Below, one piece after another: positions 8,683 to 16,631 of a stretch of 64,000 nt of DNA. This DNA comes from Paraburkholderia sp. Ac-20340 (GTDB lineage: Bacteria > Pseudomonadota > Gammaproteobacteria > Burkholderiales > Burkholderiaceae), in the NCBI RefSeq assembly GCF_017104965.1, contig NZ_JAAGPR010000017.1, positions 62,001 through 126,000 on the forward strand, written 5' to 3'. The first letter of the stretch is position 1. Each line of letters starts with the position of its first letter. Both the position numbers and the translations under genes were made by a program. The notes beneath the pieces were generated by a model, which did not search any database, was not told the origin of the DNA, and worked only from the letters and a program-made list of their open reading frames with translations.

Positions 8683-11550
8683 ATGAGTACCTCTGTATAT
8701 GATGTCACGCAACCTAACGTCGCTCTCAGCATCGATAACGCGACATTCGATGTATTCAACGGGGCATCGCTGAGCGTTACCGGTTCGTCGAATATGGTGA
8801 CGCTGGAAAACGGTTCGCAAGGCGCGTCGGTCAACGGCAATAACAACCAGATCTCCGCGGCTGGAATCAATGGGGTTGGCGTGTCCGAGACTGGCACGGG
8901 TAATTCGGAGACCGTTGGAGGCGAGGGAGCATCGGCCACGGAATGGGGCGATGGTAATACGATCACAATAGGTGCGAACGGTTTTGTGTCGTCGAATGGC
9001 ACGAACGCAAAGATCTACGCGACCCAAGGTGGTGACTACATTAACGTGGCCGAAACTGGCGGAATGCTCTATGCAAATAACGACGAAATCCACCTGTGGA
9101 AGGGGACGACGACGCTAAACGGAAACGGGAACACCATCTCGGCTACTTCGGTCGCAAACTGGAATCCGATCCTCGATCTGAACGGATCGAACAACTCGGT
9201 GACGATGAATACCGGCGGCACGTTTGAAGTGGTGACGGCAACCGGAACGGTGACGGACAGCAATAGCGGCGGAGTGGTGCTGACGGGAAGCGTGGTGCCG
9301 GGCAGTGCGTCGTTGTCGGGCGGAGTGCTGACGATCCAGCTCGGCAACGGCAACGTTGCGCTGGTGTCCGGCGTGAGTTCGGGCTCGCAGATCGAATATA
9401 TCGATGCAGCAGGCAAGGCGACGTGGACGACGCTGACCGATTCGAACATCAAAGTCGTGGGTGATATGTATGAAGTAACCGCTGGCGTGAGCGCCACGAT
9501 GAGCAATGCGTCATTCGATGTATTCAGCGGGGCATCGCTGAGCGTTACCGGTTCGTCGAATATGGTGATGCTGGAAAATGGTTCGCAAGGCGCGTCGGTC
9601 AACGGCAATAACAACCAGATCTCCGCAGGTGGAACCAATGGGGCTCGCGTGTCCGAGACTGGCACCGGTAATTCGGAGACCGTTGGAGGGGAGGGAGCAT
9701 CGGCCACGGAATGGGGCGATGGTAATACGATCACGATAGGCGCGAACGGTGCTGTGTCGTCGAATGGCACGAACGCAAAGATCTACGCGACCCAAGGTGG
9801 TGACTACATTAACGTGGCCGAAACGGGCGCAAGGCTCTATGCAAATAACGACGAAATCCACCTGTGGAAGGGGACGACGACGCTAAGCGGAAGCGGAAAC
9901 ACTATTTCGGCCACTTCGGTCGCAAACTGGAATCCGATCCTCAATCTGAACGGATCGAACAACTCGGTGACGATGAATACCGACGGCACGTTTGAAGTGG
10001 TGACGGCAACCGGAACGGTGACGGACAGCAACAGCGGCGGAGTGGTGCTGACGGGAAGCGTGGTGCCGGGCAGTGCGGCCTTGTCGAGCGGTGTGCTGAC
10101 GATCCAGCTCGGCAACGGCAACGTTGCGCTGGTGTCCGGCGTGAGTTCGGGCTCGCAGATCGAATATATCGATGCAGCAGGCAAGGCGACGTGGACGACG
10201 CTGACCGATTCGAACATCAAAGTCGTGGGTGATATGTATGAAGTAACCGCTGGCGTGAGCGCCACGATGAGCAATGCGTCATTCGATGTATTCAGCGGGG
10301 CATCGCTGAGCGTTACCGGTTCGTCGAATATGGTGATGCTGGAAAATGGTTCGCAAGGCGCGTCGGTCAACGGCAATAACAACCAGATCTCCGCAGGTGG
10401 AACCAATGGGGCTCGCGTGTCCGAGACTGGCACCGGTAATTCGGAGACCGTTGGAGGGGAGGGAGCATCGGCCACGGAATGGGGCGATGGTAATACGATC
10501 ACGATAGGCGCGAACGGTGCTGTGTCGTCGAATGGCACGAACGCAAAGATCTACGCGACCCAAGGTGGTGACTACATTAACGTGGCCGAAACGGGCGCAA
10601 GGCTCTATGCAAATAACGACGAAATCCACCTGTGGAAGGGGACGACGACGCTAAGCGGAAGCGGAAACACTATTTCGGCCACTTCGGTCGCAAACTGGAA
10701 TCCGATCCTCAATCTGAACGGATCGAACAACTCGGTGACGATGAATACCGACGGCACGTTTGAAGTGGTGACGGCAACCGGAACGGTGACGGACAGCAAC
10801 AGCGGCGGAGTGGTGCTGACGGGAAGCGTGGTGCCGGGCAGTGCGGCCTTGTCGAGCGGTGTGCTGACGATCCAGCTCGGCAACGGCAACGTTGCGCTGG
10901 TGTCCGGCGTAAGTTCGGGCTCGCAGATCGAATACGATCAGGATGCTGGCTCGCTTACCTGGAATGTGATGGATACCGGCATCACGCCGTATCAAGGCAC
11001 GTCTGCGTACACGGCTTCCGGCAGCGTAAGCGTGACAATGAGCAATTCGACTTTCAATGTCCTGAGTGGCGCTTCGCTGACGCTTTCTGGCACATCGGAC
11101 ATTATTGATGCCAACAACGCCTCGGTATCGTTGAACGGTGCTTCGTCGCAAGTTAACGGCAATAGCAACAGCATCAAGCTGGGCGCCGGTGGCAATACGC
11201 TGAATCTTGCTGGTATCAATAACTCGATTTCGTTCGACGCCAACGCTGGCGCCCAGACCATTCAAAACGCGTCTGGCGTCATGCTCACAGAGTCGGCCAA
11301 TGGACAGATCTATTGGGATCAACCTGCGAGCTTGAGCGTGAAAAACGGCATGGCCACATTGGGGTTTGCCAATGGCAATACCGTCTCCATCTCCAACGTG
11401 CGGTCCAGTGTAGATGGCACGAGTCTTCAGGTTACCCAGCTTGTATCAGCGATGGCGTCATATGCTGGCAGCGACGGTGCCGTCACGTCGTCAGGCGCCA
11501 CGCAGGTGCGGACGGATATGTCGCCGCTTCTCGCGTCGTCTTATCACTGA
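8683..11550 (+). CDS. Large tandem-repeat protein, probable type I secretion substrate
   Basis: A 955-residue protein with no recognised enzymatic domain. The ATG at 8683 follows an AGGAA at 8673-8677; a TTG at 8551 would extend the frame by 44 codons but has no such support. It is extremely rich in Gly, Ser, Thr, Asn and Val, has no cysteine from the ATG onward, no N-terminal signal peptide, and no RTX nonapeptides. Three 256-residue repeats fill about residues 10-750, followed by a diverged partial copy and a C-terminal tail including QLVSAMASYAGSDGA, which resembles the uncleaved C-terminal signals of type I substrates. Each repeat carries several Asn-X-Ser/Thr sequons. Inferred: an exported, perhaps glycosylated, beta-solenoid-like surface or matrix protein. 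Confidence 0.8.
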   Translation: MSTSVYDVTQPNVALSIDNATFDVFNGASLSVTGSSNMVTLENGSQGASVNGNNNQISAAGINGVGVSETGTGNSETVGGEGASATEWGDGNTITIGANGFVSSNGTNAKIYATQGGDYINVAETGGMLYANNDEIHLWKGTTTLNGNGNTISATSVANWNPILDLNGSNNSVTMNTGGTFEVVTATGTVTDSNSGGVVLTGSVVPGSASLSGGVLTIQLGNGNVALVSGVSSGSQIEYIDAAGKATWTTLTDSNIKVVGDMYEVTAGVSATMSNASFDVFSGASLSVTGSSNMVMLENGSQGASVNGNNNQISAGGTNGARVSETGTGNSETVGGEGASATEWGDGNTITIGANGAVSSNGTNAKIYATQGGDYINVAETGARLYANNDEIHLWKGTTTLSGSGNTISATSVANWNPILNLNGSNNSVTMNTDGTFEVVTATGTVTDSNSGGVVLTGSVVPGSAALSSGVLTIQLGNGNVALVSGVSSGSQIEYIDAAGKATWTTLTDSNIKVVGDMYEVTAGVSATMSNASFDVFSGASLSVTGSSNMVMLENGSQGASVNGNNNQISAGGTNGARVSETGTGNSETVGGEGASATEWGDGNTITIGANGAVSSNGTNAKIYATQGGDYINVAETGARLYANNDEIHLWKGTTTLSGSGNTISATSVANWNPILNLNGSNNSVTMNTDGTFEVVTATGTVTDSNSGGVVLTGSVVPGSAALSSGVLTIQLGNGNVALVSGVSSGSQIEYDQDAGSLTWNVMDTGITPYQGTSAYTASGSVSVTMSNSTFNVLSGASLTLSGTSDIIDANNASVSLNGASSQVNGNSNSIKLGAGGNTLNLAGINNSISFDANAGAQTIQNASGVMLTESANGQIYWDQPASLSVKNGMATLGFANGNTVSISNVRSSVDGTSLQVTQLVSAMASYAGSDGAVTSSGATQVRTDMSPLLASSYH
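8713..10932 (+). repeat. Three in-frame 768-bp tandem repeats
   Basis: Units run about 8713-9480, 9481-10248 and 10249-10932; the last is cut short where the sequence switches to a different continuation. The period is exactly 768 bp (256 codons). Units 2 and 3 look identical base for base over about 660 bp, the first difference noted being GTG to GTA near 10911. Unit 1 differs at scattered positions and most at its first 30 bp. A more distant partial copy begins near 11020. This is the mark of a recent duplication or gene conversion. Confidence 0.92.
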
Positions 11551-11596
11551 TTGATTCTGTTGACGGTCCCTTGAATACATAGAAGGGTGCTAGTCC

Positions 11597-11625
11597 TGAC
11601 CGAAGGGGAAACCCTTCGGTCATTT
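11597..11625 (+). terminator. Intrinsic terminator after the repeat-protein gene
   Basis: Perfect 11-bp stem (TGACCGAAGGG at 11597-11607 with CCCTTCGGTCA at 11612-11622) closed by a GAAA tetraloop and followed by a short T run. It sits 47 bp after the stop of the repeat protein and lies between two convergent genes. Confidence 0.8.
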
Positions 11626-11679
11626 GATGTCGTTGTTGTTAGCGCCAGGTTTGTCTGGTGGCGACCGGAAACGGGCCAG

Positions 11680-12456
11680 CTAGTCAAAAAGTGCCTGCTC
11701 GGCGATCGAGCGAATGTCCGAGGTATATTCGTAAGTACCCAGGTGTGAAGTCTTGACCCACGGACAGCCGAAGATTTCCCCTCCAATATCTCGCCATCTT
11801 TTGCAGAAGGAAATGTCCTCACCCAGCGTGACGCCATCCGGCAAGGTTATTTCATTGAAGAGCGCAGAGAGACGGGCGATGCCGGGGAAATACGGCGCTT
11901 CGAGCGGGCTGACCGGTTCCATAAGTTCAGGATAGGCGTCGATCATCTTTGTGAACACGCCGCGGCGAATCAGCATCAGCCCAGTCCCTCCTGCTGCGAT
12001 TGGCAGCGGTTCGTCAACCTTAACCGTGTAGTTGCCCGGTAACGGATTAAAGGTTCCAAAAGTGGCCGTAAGCAGTGGCAACGTCCCGGGTGTCAAATCA
12101 GGATTATTCTTTACGGCTTTGATAACGAGTTCCCAGTTTATTGTCTTTCTGGAGTAAAGCGCGACCATGATGTCGTGATCGTATTCCAGCATTTTCATTA
12201 CGTCGGGTGCCTTGAAGACGATATCCGAATCGACGAACAATAAATGTGTGGCGGATTGATCTAGCAGGAAGTGATTGAATAACAGGTTGCGAGCTTTGGC
12301 GATGCGGCTGATATTCTTCGACCAGTTGAAGGAAAACTCATGCCCTGCTCGAAGAAGCTTGCCTTGCAAATCCAGCAGCGAGTTAGTGTATGAGCCGTAG
12401 CACTGATCGTTATAGACTGGCGACGCGACGTGTACGTGAATTGATTTTTCGGTCAT
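11680..12456 (-). CDS. GT-A type glycosyltransferase-like protein
   Basis: About 258 residues from the ATG at 12456; a GTG at 12480 would add 8 codons. It opens with HVHVASPVYNDQCYGSY, has SRIAKARNLLFNHFL, and then THLLFVDSDIVF, where DSD is the expected metal- and nucleotide-sugar-binding DxD motif of GT-A enzymes. A later GGTGLMLIRRGVF and TLGEDISFCKRWRDIGGEI fit the acceptor side of GT2-like folds. No signal peptide or membrane helix. It faces the repeat-protein gene tail to tail and is divergent from the TPR/GT9-like gene. Inferred: one of the glycan-building enzymes of this locus. The exact family is uncertain. Confidence 0.7.
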   Translation of the reverse strand: MTEKSIHVHVASPVYNDQCYGSYTNSLLDLQGKLLRAGHEFSFNWSKNISRIAKARNLLFNHFLLDQSATHLLFVDSDIVFKAPDVMKMLEYDHDIMVALYSRKTINWELVIKAVKNNPDLTPGTLPLLTATFGTFNPLPGNYTVKVDEPLPIAAGGTGLMLIRRGVFTKMIDAYPELMEPVSPLEAPYFPGIARLSALFNEITLPDGVTLGEDISFCKRWRDIGGEIFGCPWVKTSHLGTYEYTSDIRSIAEQALFD

Positions 12457-12497
12457 ATAGGATTTAACTGTTATTTGCACTCGATTCGCAGATTTAT

Positions 12498-12518
12498 TTG
12501 CGCAATATTATTGCGCAA
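12498..12518. promoter_or_regulatory. Perfect palindrome between divergent glycosyltransferase genes
   Basis: Arms TTGCGCAAT (12498-12506) and ATTGCGCAA (12510-12518) separated by ATT. It lies 42 bp upstream of the minus-strand start at 12456 and 108 bp upstream of the plus-strand start at 12627, inside a short AT-rich intergenic region. It has the form of an operator for a dimeric regulator; no obvious regulator gene sits beside it. Confidence 0.55.
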
Positions 12519-12626
12519 CAAAAGAGACCGCAAATTCAAGCTATGTTTTTTTGAGGATAATCAAGTTTTTTACTCGGCGAGGATACGGTTGTCCGCAACC
12601 AGGCTTTCTGAAGCCCCGGTCTCGCG

Positions 12627-13880
12627 ATGTACGACCTTTGTTCTCAGGAACTCATCGTGACGCTTCTATACAACCTTGGCGTTGCGCTGCAGGCGGACGA
12701 TCAGTTGCAGCAAGCGGCTGACGTCTATCGGCTCGCCATATCCGTGGACGCCACACATTCCGAGGCGAGAAACAACCTGAGCGCGTGTCTTAACGCGCTT
12801 GGAAATCTAGACGAGGCAATCGCCGTTCTGCGCGAAGCAATCGAGCTTGACCCGCACAATCACGCAGCGCGCAGCAATCTCGGACACTCTTTGCTTGCTG
12901 CCGGAAATTTCACTGAAGGATGGCGGTATTGCGAAGACCGCTGGGCGGCTTATCAAATAGCGAACGGCCCGGTCGCGATTAAACCTGCGGATTTGCCGAT
13001 ACCGCGTTGGCTGGGTGAAGCCTTCAAAGGGAAAAAACGTCTGCTGGTACTGAGCGAACAAGGCCTCGGCGACATGCTGCAATTTTGCCGCTACCTTCCG
13101 ATGACACTCGCGCGTTTCAGTCATGTCAGCTTCGTGTGCCCGCGGCCGTTGCGTCGTCTATTGAACGATTCACTCAGCGCGGATAACCCGAATCTCGAAC
13201 TTCTCGACGAAACGCCAACTAATCTGCAGCATTGGGACTATTACGCCCCGATGCTGTCATTGCCGCTGGCTTTCAATACGCAACGGGACACGATTCCGGC
13301 GACCGTGCCGTACTTGCACGCGCACCCGCAACTCGCGCATCAATGGGCAACACGCATGCGCGCGCAACATTCCAATGGACGGCCGTGTATCGGGCTGGTC
13401 TGGGCGGGCGGTCATTCGGGAACCGTCCTCGATCGGCGGCGCAGTCTTGACGCCGCTGCGATAGCGCCTCTATTGAACTGGCCACACGCCCAATGGTTGA
13501 GTCTCCAGAAGCCTGAAAGCGCACAAAAGCAGCTCCCGCACGCGCGATTCCCCCAAGTGATCGACTGGATGGACGAAGTGGACGACTTCGCCGATACCGC
13601 CGCCCTCATCGCAGGATTGGATCTCGTGATTTCTGTCGATACGTCGGTCGCGCATCTGGCCGCGGCCATGGGCAAGCGTGTCTGGTTGCTGAACCGTTAT
13701 GCCGGTTGCTGGCGATGGTTGCGCAATCGCGAAGACAGTCCGTGGTATCCCGGCATGCGGATTTTTACGCAGCGTACGCGTGGCGACTGGACGGACGTGC
13801 TGGCACGTGTGCTGGAGGCGCTGCAACGCGAATATTTTCATCCGCCAAGCCAGCCTTCCACCTCACGCGCGAAGTCCTGA
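12627..13880 (+). CDS. TPR protein with GT9-like glycosyltransferase domain
   Basis: A 417-residue protein. TPR units cover about residues 10-100 (LQQAADVYRLAISVDATHSEARNNL and LGNLDEAIAVLREAIELDP). A C-terminal GT-B region resembles ADP-heptose:LPS heptosyltransferase (GT9) proteins: LLVLSEQGLGDMLQFCRYLP, PCIGLVWAGG, and ADTAALIAGLDLVISVDTSVAHLAAAMGK. Such TPR-GT9 proteins commonly accompany TPR-GT41 genes, as here. Inferred to act in the same protein- or surface-glycosylation process. Its last 43 bp overlap the end of the convergent gene at 13838-14773. Confidence 0.8.
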   Translation: MYDLCSQELIVTLLYNLGVALQADDQLQQAADVYRLAISVDATHSEARNNLSACLNALGNLDEAIAVLREAIELDPHNHAARSNLGHSLLAAGNFTEGWRYCEDRWAAYQIANGPVAIKPADLPIPRWLGEAFKGKKRLLVLSEQGLGDMLQFCRYLPMTLARFSHVSFVCPRPLRRLLNDSLSADNPNLELLDETPTNLQHWDYYAPMLSLPLAFNTQRDTIPATVPYLHAHPQLAHQWATRMRAQHSNGRPCIGLVWAGGHSGTVLDRRRSLDAAAIAPLLNWPHAQWLSLQKPESAQKQLPHARFPQVIDWMDEVDDFADTAALIAGLDLVISVDTSVAHLAAAMGKRVWLLNRYAGCWRWLRNREDSPWYPGMRIFTQRTRGDWTDVLARVLEALQREYFHPPSQPSTSRAKS

Positions 13881-14773
13881 TCCTGTGACATCGCCGCGGC
13901 CGGCAAACGCGCCAATTCGTCGAATGCCCGCGCATGCGCCAGCGCGAAACCGCGCAATTCCTGCGTAAACGCGCGTTCATCGGAGCGTCGCCGGGCGAGT
14001 GCCGCGGCGACGCTCGACTCGATCAACCGACGCTGCTCGCCGATCACATCGACGCAAGCCTGACGACACGCGCCCGAAACCCGCGCCACAGCCAGCAACG
14101 CAGGCACCGGCGCGATAGTCAGACGTGCGCCGGGCGCAAGCGCCAGCAAAGCACCCGGCGAAGCAAGCAGCGCCGCGGCCACAGCGTCACGCCACAATTT
14201 GCGCTCGAAAATCAGCGCCGCGCGTTCGCGTTCGATCGCACGAGTGTCGATCACGCGCGCTCCATCGATCAAGGGCGTCGCCTCTACTTGCAACCCTTCG
14301 CGAATGCAATCGGCGCCAAGCGCACGCACGCTTTCGCGTCGCGCGCCCAGCGTCACCGCCTGCCATCGGTCGGGGACAAGCGGATCGAGCGGCACCGCTT
14401 CGCAGCGCCCGGGCTTGCCCGTTTCATGCAAGGTGCAGCGGCCATCGTGCGCGAGCGCCGGACAGCGCGCGGCAGACGGATAATCGTAGCCTTGCAGCGT
14501 GATCGAAATCCAGCCCGCGTCACGCGCGCCCAGGCGATGAAACAGCGCATCGGCGAGCGCATCGTGTTCCGCCACGTCCTGCGCATCGAGCACGCGCGCC
14601 ACGCCTTGTGCGACCAGACGCTCGCCCACGCGGCGGCGCGCGACGCGCTCGATCGCAAGACTGCCGATAAACACCGAGCGCCGAGCGAACCACTCGCGCA
14701 GCGTTAGCGCAGGCGGGCTGTCACAGCATTTGCCGCAGGCGTTGCAGGCGAGCGACCAGGCGCGCGCTACCAT
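13838..14773 (-). CDS. CxxCxxCC (YkgJ-like, Zn/Fe-chelating) domain protein
   Basis: A 311-residue protein starting at the ATG at 14773 (MVARAWSLACNACGKCCDSP). The N-terminal CNACGKCC cluster, with further cysteines around CPALAHDGRCTLHETGKPGRCEAVPLDP, defines the metal-chelating family PF03692. The C-terminal 150 residues are Ala/Arg-rich helices with no recognised domain. It overlaps the preceding MetQ-like gene by 7 bp and is the last gene of the sulfatase operon. Family members are poorly characterised; iron-sulfur or zinc binding is presumed. A role in metal supply to the sulfatase system is only a guess. Confidence 0.75.
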   Translation of the reverse strand: MVARAWSLACNACGKCCDSPPALTLREWFARRSVFIGSLAIERVARRRVGERLVAQGVARVLDAQDVAEHDALADALFHRLGARDAGWISITLQGYDYPSAARCPALAHDGRCTLHETGKPGRCEAVPLDPLVPDRWQAVTLGARRESVRALGADCIREGLQVEATPLIDGARVIDTRAIERERAALIFERKLWRDAVAAALLASPGALLALAPGARLTIAPVPALLAVARVSGACRQACVDVIGEQRRLIESSVAAALARRRSDERAFTQELRGFALAHARAFDELARLPAAAMSQDQDFAREVEGWLGG

Positions 14774-15570
14774 GGCCGCCGCACGGAATCGTCGTAGCGC
14801 GTGAGGATGAAATGCGCGACATCGTCGGAGTGATACGCGGCGATCAGCGTACTGACCCAGCGCGCCGAACGATCGGCGTCGCGCACGGCGAGCACATCGG
14901 CGTAAGGCGAGCGGGCGTCCTCGTAGCTGATGCTGTCGCGCGCCGGAAAGAGGCCCGCGCGCGCCGCATCTTCGCTTGCGATGGCGACGAGATCCGCGGA
15001 ATCGAGCGCCTTGAAAAGCCGCTCGCGCGGCACGGCGACGATCTTCAGATGCAGCCGGTTTCCGGTGATATCGCGCGTCGTGGCGTGCAGCCCGGCGCTG
15101 TCGCGAAACGTCACGAGCGTATCGTTTTGCAGCAGCACGAGCGCGCGCGACGTGCCCGGCGCATCGGCGGGAATCGCAATGGTCGCACCCGGGCGCAACT
15201 GCGCGAGGCTGCGCAATCGGCGCGAATACAGCGCCATCGGCAAGTTGACGGTGGGCGCCACGCTGGTGAGCGCGTAGCCGTGCGCGGCGCAGGTCTGCTC
15301 GAGGCGCTTGGCGTCCTCGAAACTGGCGACGTCGATGCGGCCAGCCGCAAGCGCCGCGTCGATGCGTGCGGCGTCGTCGAACACCACGACGTCGAGCGGC
15401 AGGCCGCGCGCGGCCGCCACGCGTTTGACCTCGTTCATGATTTGCGCGTGCGTGCCCGGCGTCACGCCTACACGAATCGTTGTGGGCGCAACCGAAGTGG
15501 CGACATCCGCGTGAGCCAGCGCCGATGTAAAAGAACATATCGCCGCCAACAAGGCGAAAACGCGCCTCAT
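14767..15570 (-). CDS. MetQ/NlpA-like periplasmic binding protein
   Basis: A 267-residue protein with a cleavable signal peptide (MRRVFALLAAICSFTSALAHA). The mature part begins TIRVGVTPGTHAQIMNEVKRVAAARGLPLDVVVFDD and continues NLPMALYSRRLRSLAQLRPGATIAIPADAPGTSRALVLLQ, the layout of NlpA-family (methionine-type) solute binding proteins. Unlike canonical MetQ there is no lipobox. No MetN or MetI gene is adjacent, so it either uses a transporter encoded elsewhere or has another role. Its start overlaps the stop of the formylglycine-enzyme gene by 4 bp, so it is translationally coupled to it. Ligand unknown; a sulfur compound would fit the context. Confidence 0.8.
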   Translation of the reverse strand: MRRVFALLAAICSFTSALAHADVATSVAPTTIRVGVTPGTHAQIMNEVKRVAAARGLPLDVVVFDDAARIDAALAAGRIDVASFEDAKRLEQTCAAHGYALTSVAPTVNLPMALYSRRLRSLAQLRPGATIAIPADAPGTSRALVLLQNDTLVTFRDSAGLHATTRDITGNRLHLKIVAVPRERLFKALDSADLVAIASEDAARAGLFPARDSISYEDARSPYADVLAVRDADRSARWVSTLIAAYHSDDVAHFILTRYDDSVRRPW

Positions 15571-16622
15571 GCCGGGTCCCTCGCCACGGTGCGAAAGCCA
15601 ATATGCGAAGCCGCAAGATCCGCTTCCTGCTGTTCGCGCGACGAAGCGCGATAGCGCACGCAGTAATCGCGCGAGCACAGGAATGAGCCGCCTTTGATGA
15701 CCATCGCGGTGTCGTGTCGGCGCGAAGCCGGCGCGACGGCGGCGGTATCGCCGTTCGTGTGCGATTGATGCGGGCCGCTGTAGACGTCCCTGGTCCACTC
15801 CCACGCGTTGCCGATCATGTCGTACAGGCGGAAGTCGTTGGCCGCGTAGCAGCCCACGGGCGCGAGTCCGGCGTGGCCGTCTTCGGCGGTGTTCAGCACG
15901 GGAAACACGCCTTGCCAGTAGTTCGCGGCGGGCTTGCCGCCCGCGTCCACGGGCGCGGCGTCGAGGCTCGCGTCGTTGTGGCCGGCTTTGCCCGCATATT
16001 CCCATTCGGCTTCGGTCGGCAGATCGCGGCCCAGCCAGCGCGCGTAGGCGAGCGCGTCGTGCAGCGTGACGAGCGTGACCGGCAGATTGCCCTTGCCATC
16101 GACATTGCTGGCCGGTCCTTGCGGATGCCGCCACGACGCGCCGTCGACCCACGACCACCACGCCAGATCGCGCGCGTTCATTTCCTCGCGCGTGGGTTCG
16201 TGAAAGACCGCCGCGCCGTGCTGCTTTTCGGCTTCCGTCACGTAACCTGTGGCGGCGACGAAGGTCGCGAACTGCGCGATCGTGACGTCATGCTGATCGA
16301 TCCAGAAGCCCGCGACGCGCGTGGTGCCGCCGCCGCTGTCCGGGCGTTCGTCCGGATAACCGCGCGTGCTTCCGAACACGAAGGCGCCGCCGTGCAGATG
16401 CACCATGCCCGCTTTCGGATCGTCGCGCCAGCGCGCGGGCAGGCCGCTATAGCGTTCGCATTGCCGCTCGCTGCCGAGCGAGGCGAGCGGGCGGCCCTGG
16501 TTGAGCGTGTCGAATGCCGCACCCGGCGCGCTGCGCGCGCTCGCCTGCGATTCGTACGTCATGGCGAAGGCCGCCGCAAAAATCGCGGCGCCGAACGCCG
16601 TGCCGGTGAGCCAGAAGCGCAT
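15567..16622 (-). CDS. Formylglycine-generating enzyme (SUMF1/FGE family), exported form
   Basis: A 351-residue protein with the FGE-sulfatase domain from about residue 72: GMVHLHGGAFVFGS, LPTEAEWEYAGKAG, LYDMIGNAWEWTRDVY and GGSFLCSRDYCVRYR near the C-terminus. Cys316 and Cys321 match the active-site pair of known FGEs, which oxidise a sulfatase cysteine to formylglycine using copper and oxygen. The N-terminus (LTGTAFGAAIFAAAFAMTY followed by SQASARS) reads as a signal peptide or anchor, which is unusual because bacterial FGEs generally act in the cytoplasm. It lies 9 bp after the sulfatase gene, its evident client. Confidence 0.88.
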   Translation of the reverse strand: MRFWLTGTAFGAAIFAAAFAMTYESQASARSAPGAAFDTLNQGRPLASLGSERQCERYSGLPARWRDDPKAGMVHLHGGAFVFGSTRGYPDERPDSGGGTTRVAGFWIDQHDVTIAQFATFVAATGYVTEAEKQHGAAVFHEPTREEMNARDLAWWSWVDGASWRHPQGPASNVDGKGNLPVTLVTLHDALAYARWLGRDLPTEAEWEYAGKAGHNDASLDAAPVDAGGKPAANYWQGVFPVLNTAEDGHAGLAPVGCYAANDFRLYDMIGNAWEWTRDVYSGPHQSHTNGDTAAVAPASRRHDTAMVIKGGSFLCSRDYCVRYRASSREQQEADLAASHIGFRTVARDPA

Positions 16623-16631
16623 CGCCGGTCC

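Noticed and set aside
8713..10932. CRISPR-like interpretation of the tandem repeats
   Set aside because: The units are 768 bp, contiguous and protein-coding, with no spacers.
8683..11550. RTX calcium-binding nonapeptides in the type I substrate
   Set aside because: No GGxGxDxUx repeats were found; isolated GGD and GDGN strings are not periodic at nine residues.
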